Positions 63,301-64,000 of a stretch of DNA of 64,000 nt are shown one piece after another. The translations under genes were made by a program, and so were the position numbers. The notes under the pieces were generated by a model. It did not search any database, was not told where the DNA came from, and saw nothing but the letters and a program-made list of their open reading frames with translations. Location: assembly GCA_001599815.1 (NCBI GenBank), contig BCIA01000007.1, forward strand, positions 1,054,001 to 1,118,000, in the 5' to 3' direction. How positions within the stretch are numbered: the first letter of the stretch is position 1; each line of letters begins with the position of its first letter. The stretch is from Furcasterigmium furcatum. Its lineage: Eukaryota; Ascomycota; Sordariomycetes; Glomerellales; Plectosphaerellaceae.

Positions 63301-64000
63301 TCTTCGATATCTTGAACGATGTCTTCTGCTCGAATGTCGCCAGAGAAATCCACTGTCGCGCTGTTGCTGACGAGGTTGACGACAACCCGGGAGATGGACG
63401 GCTTCTTGATGAGCTCCTCCTCGATGGTCCGGACGCACGAGGTGCAAGTCATTCCGCCAACGGAGAGAGTTGCTCTGGAGAAGCTTCGTGACACGGCTAC
63501 GCTGGAGCTGGAGCCGCTGACCGAGACGCTCTCCAGTGGTGACAGGGTCTTACGGGGTGCATCTGGCTTGCGTGGTCTGGCCACCTCTGAACTGCTGTCA
63601 ATTTGTCCATGGGGAGACTGCGGTCTTGAGGTCCGGCATTCCTCGCAGTTGGCAAGATGGGCTTCCCGACGCCGTTGAGGCTCCACCATCGAGAGTCTTC
63701 TAAGGCCAGAAGCACGGAATAGCCTGTCGAGGGCGCCGTTATCCTGGCTCTGGCTCAGTCCCTCCTCGTCATGGCCATGCGAGTGATCTTCTGGCGCATC
63801 ATGGCTTGCAGCCGTAGCGGTGGTGTTGACGGTGCAGACTTCAAACCCGGCGAGCTCGAGGGACTTGGTCATGGATCTGATGGCGGCTGCGACGGCACTG
63901 CCGCTACCTCTGTGCTCGACGGTAACCACCGAGGTGACAACGTTTGGGGACACCCAGACGAGGTCCGGTCCGCAGGCATCCTCGAGGGCTTCTTTGATAG
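60396..64000 (-). CDS. CCC2: Copper-transporting P-type ATPase (Ccc2-like), 5' end outside the window
   Basis: Pumps copper(I) into the secretory pathway to load cuproenzymes such as laccases and iron oxidases. About 1200 residues are visible without an intron; the frame is still open at the right edge, so the N-terminus is missing. Two canonical heavy-metal domains carry GGMTCTSCVRTIEEEL and GGMTCASCANSITTEL. A domain before them lacks CxxC (partial, degenerate), and one after has EGLFCKHCPARL. The pump core shows TGES, the CPC metal site (VVACPCGLGLAAPT), the phosphorylated Asp in DKTGTLT, SSHPIAKAI (HP motif) and GDGINDSPAL. Eight membrane helices are expected. CPC and the SEHP-like loop identify P1B-1 copper pumps. 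A plasma-membrane copper exporter (CrpA-like) is the alternative. Confidence 0.93.
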   Translation of the reverse strand, partial: IKEALEDACGPDLVWVSPNVVTSVVTVEHRGSGSAVAAAIRSMTKSLELAGFEVCTVNTTATAASHDAPEDHSHGHDEEGLSQSQDNGALDRLFRASGLRRLSMVEPQRRREAHLANCEECRTSRPQSPHGQIDSSSEVARPRKPDAPRKTLSPLESVSVSGSSSSVAVSRSFSRATLSVGGMTCTSCVRTIEEELIKKPSISRVVVNLVSNSATVDFSGDIRAEDIVQDIEDLGYEATLDEVLDLDQDTTVSEKQSQKWTATLAIGGMTCASCANSITTELKKKDWISDVSVNLVSNSATVDFTLDGKEKDIVQAIEDLGYEATLDKVVSEAVQTDKAQERTVHILVEGLFCKHCPARLTHSLAAFGSKLEILAEPTTEDPKITIKYVPNAPFFTIRRILQAIEAADPSFQASIYHPPTLEERSKAVIAQHQYQLLRRVYLSLLIGIPTFIIGIVYMNLVSDDDEGKHYLMKPWFSGINRAQIILFILATPVYFFATDVFHIRAYKELRNLWRPGSKTPILRRFYKFGSMNLLISLGTTVAYLSSIGQLIAAIVEKPDVVQDSQFYFDSVVFLTLFLLLGRLIEAYSKAKTGDAVEMLGKLRPSTAILVEENAENPDHTTDTVVKVDLVEFGNLVRVQHGASPVADGVVVRGETSFDESSLTGESRLIKKQLGDELFAGTVNKGPAVLMRITGAPGRSMLDQIVQVVREGQTKRAPMERVADMLTAYFVPIITFIAVLTWVVWMALGLSGTLPREYLDASGGWVAFALQFAIAVFVVACPCGLGLAAPTAIFVGGGLAAKHGILAKGGGEAFEKASKIDVVVFDKTGTLTVGGEPKITDSIAFPDAENAADEADIIDLVAALRAVEENSSHPIAKAIVAYCISVTDKRTTVDSVEELAGKGMKASCRGSPSRSAFDMIAGNEALMRDYNVHISHNVHRLLDDWKREAKSVALVATKTVADTSSRWTIAAALSVSDPIRPESSAVVRALRSRGTDVWMLSGDNAITARAVAAQIGIDPSNVLAEVLPSQKADKITYLQSTLKAPSVSYFSASDRNTPSDLSRRATVAMVGDGINDSPALTRADVGIAVGSGSDVAISSADFVLVSNDLRSVVTLLGLSRAVFRRIRLNFAWAIVYNLLALPVAAGCLYPLTTASGQHVRLDPVWAALAMALSSISVVLSSLALRLRVPGIGFRGEKVELR

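Overview
The window is nuclear DNA of a filamentous ascomycete, most likely a Sordariomycete. Genes have short introns of about 45-75 bp with GT-AG borders, coding sequence is GC-rich, and the families present (Pth11-like CFEM receptor, HET, STAND/ankyrin, Zn2Cys6 regulators) are typical of that group. A pectin lyase and two small cysteine-rich secreted proteins suggest a plant-associated lifestyle. Genus cannot be fixed from this sequence alone. All gene models are spliced by eye and checked for frame and intron phase.

Layout. Left flank (1-6 kb): gene-poor DNA, the cell-cycle kinase Cdc2 and a divergent AlkB-family dioxygenase. Accessory block (7-46 kb): a cytochrome P450; a carbohydrate-utilisation neighbourhood at 9.2-34.2 kb (sugar transporter, Zn2Cys6 activator, two alginate-lyase-family lyases, GH88 unsaturated glucuronyl hydrolase, secreted AttH/CrtC-like lipocalin-fold protein, second Zn2Cys6 regulator, CFEM Pth11-like receptor, small unknown gene, GH36 alpha-galactosidase, tannase/feruloyl-esterase-family protein); a HET-domain protein; a secreted S33 peptidase; a SnoaL-like protein; two cysteine-rich secreted proteins; and a pectin lyase. 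Right flank (46-64 kb): EngB-type GTPase, C3HC zinc-finger protein, SRP40/Nopp140-like nucleolar protein, ADGF/CECR1-type adenosine deaminase, a large NACHT-ankyrin STAND protein, and a copper P-type ATPase running off the right edge.

How the genes may work together. The two lyases have signal peptides and should cut a uronic-acid polysaccharide outside the cell, leaving unsaturated uronosyl ends. GH88 and GH36 have no visible signal peptide, so the MFS transporter could import oligosaccharides for them to finish inside. This resembles a fungal version of a polysaccharide-utilisation locus for a glucuronan-like or galactose-decorated glucuronic polymer. A cluster of CreA-type SYGGRG sites lies in the shared promoter of the activator and the first lyase. 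The substrate and co-regulation are inferred, not shown.

Other notable items are a frameshifted remnant of a conserved fungal gene at 18.2-18.5 kb, a degenerate three-copy repeat between the two small secreted-protein genes, and a 12-bp minisatellite coding the tail of the receptor. No transposon, tRNA, rRNA or CRISPR array was found.
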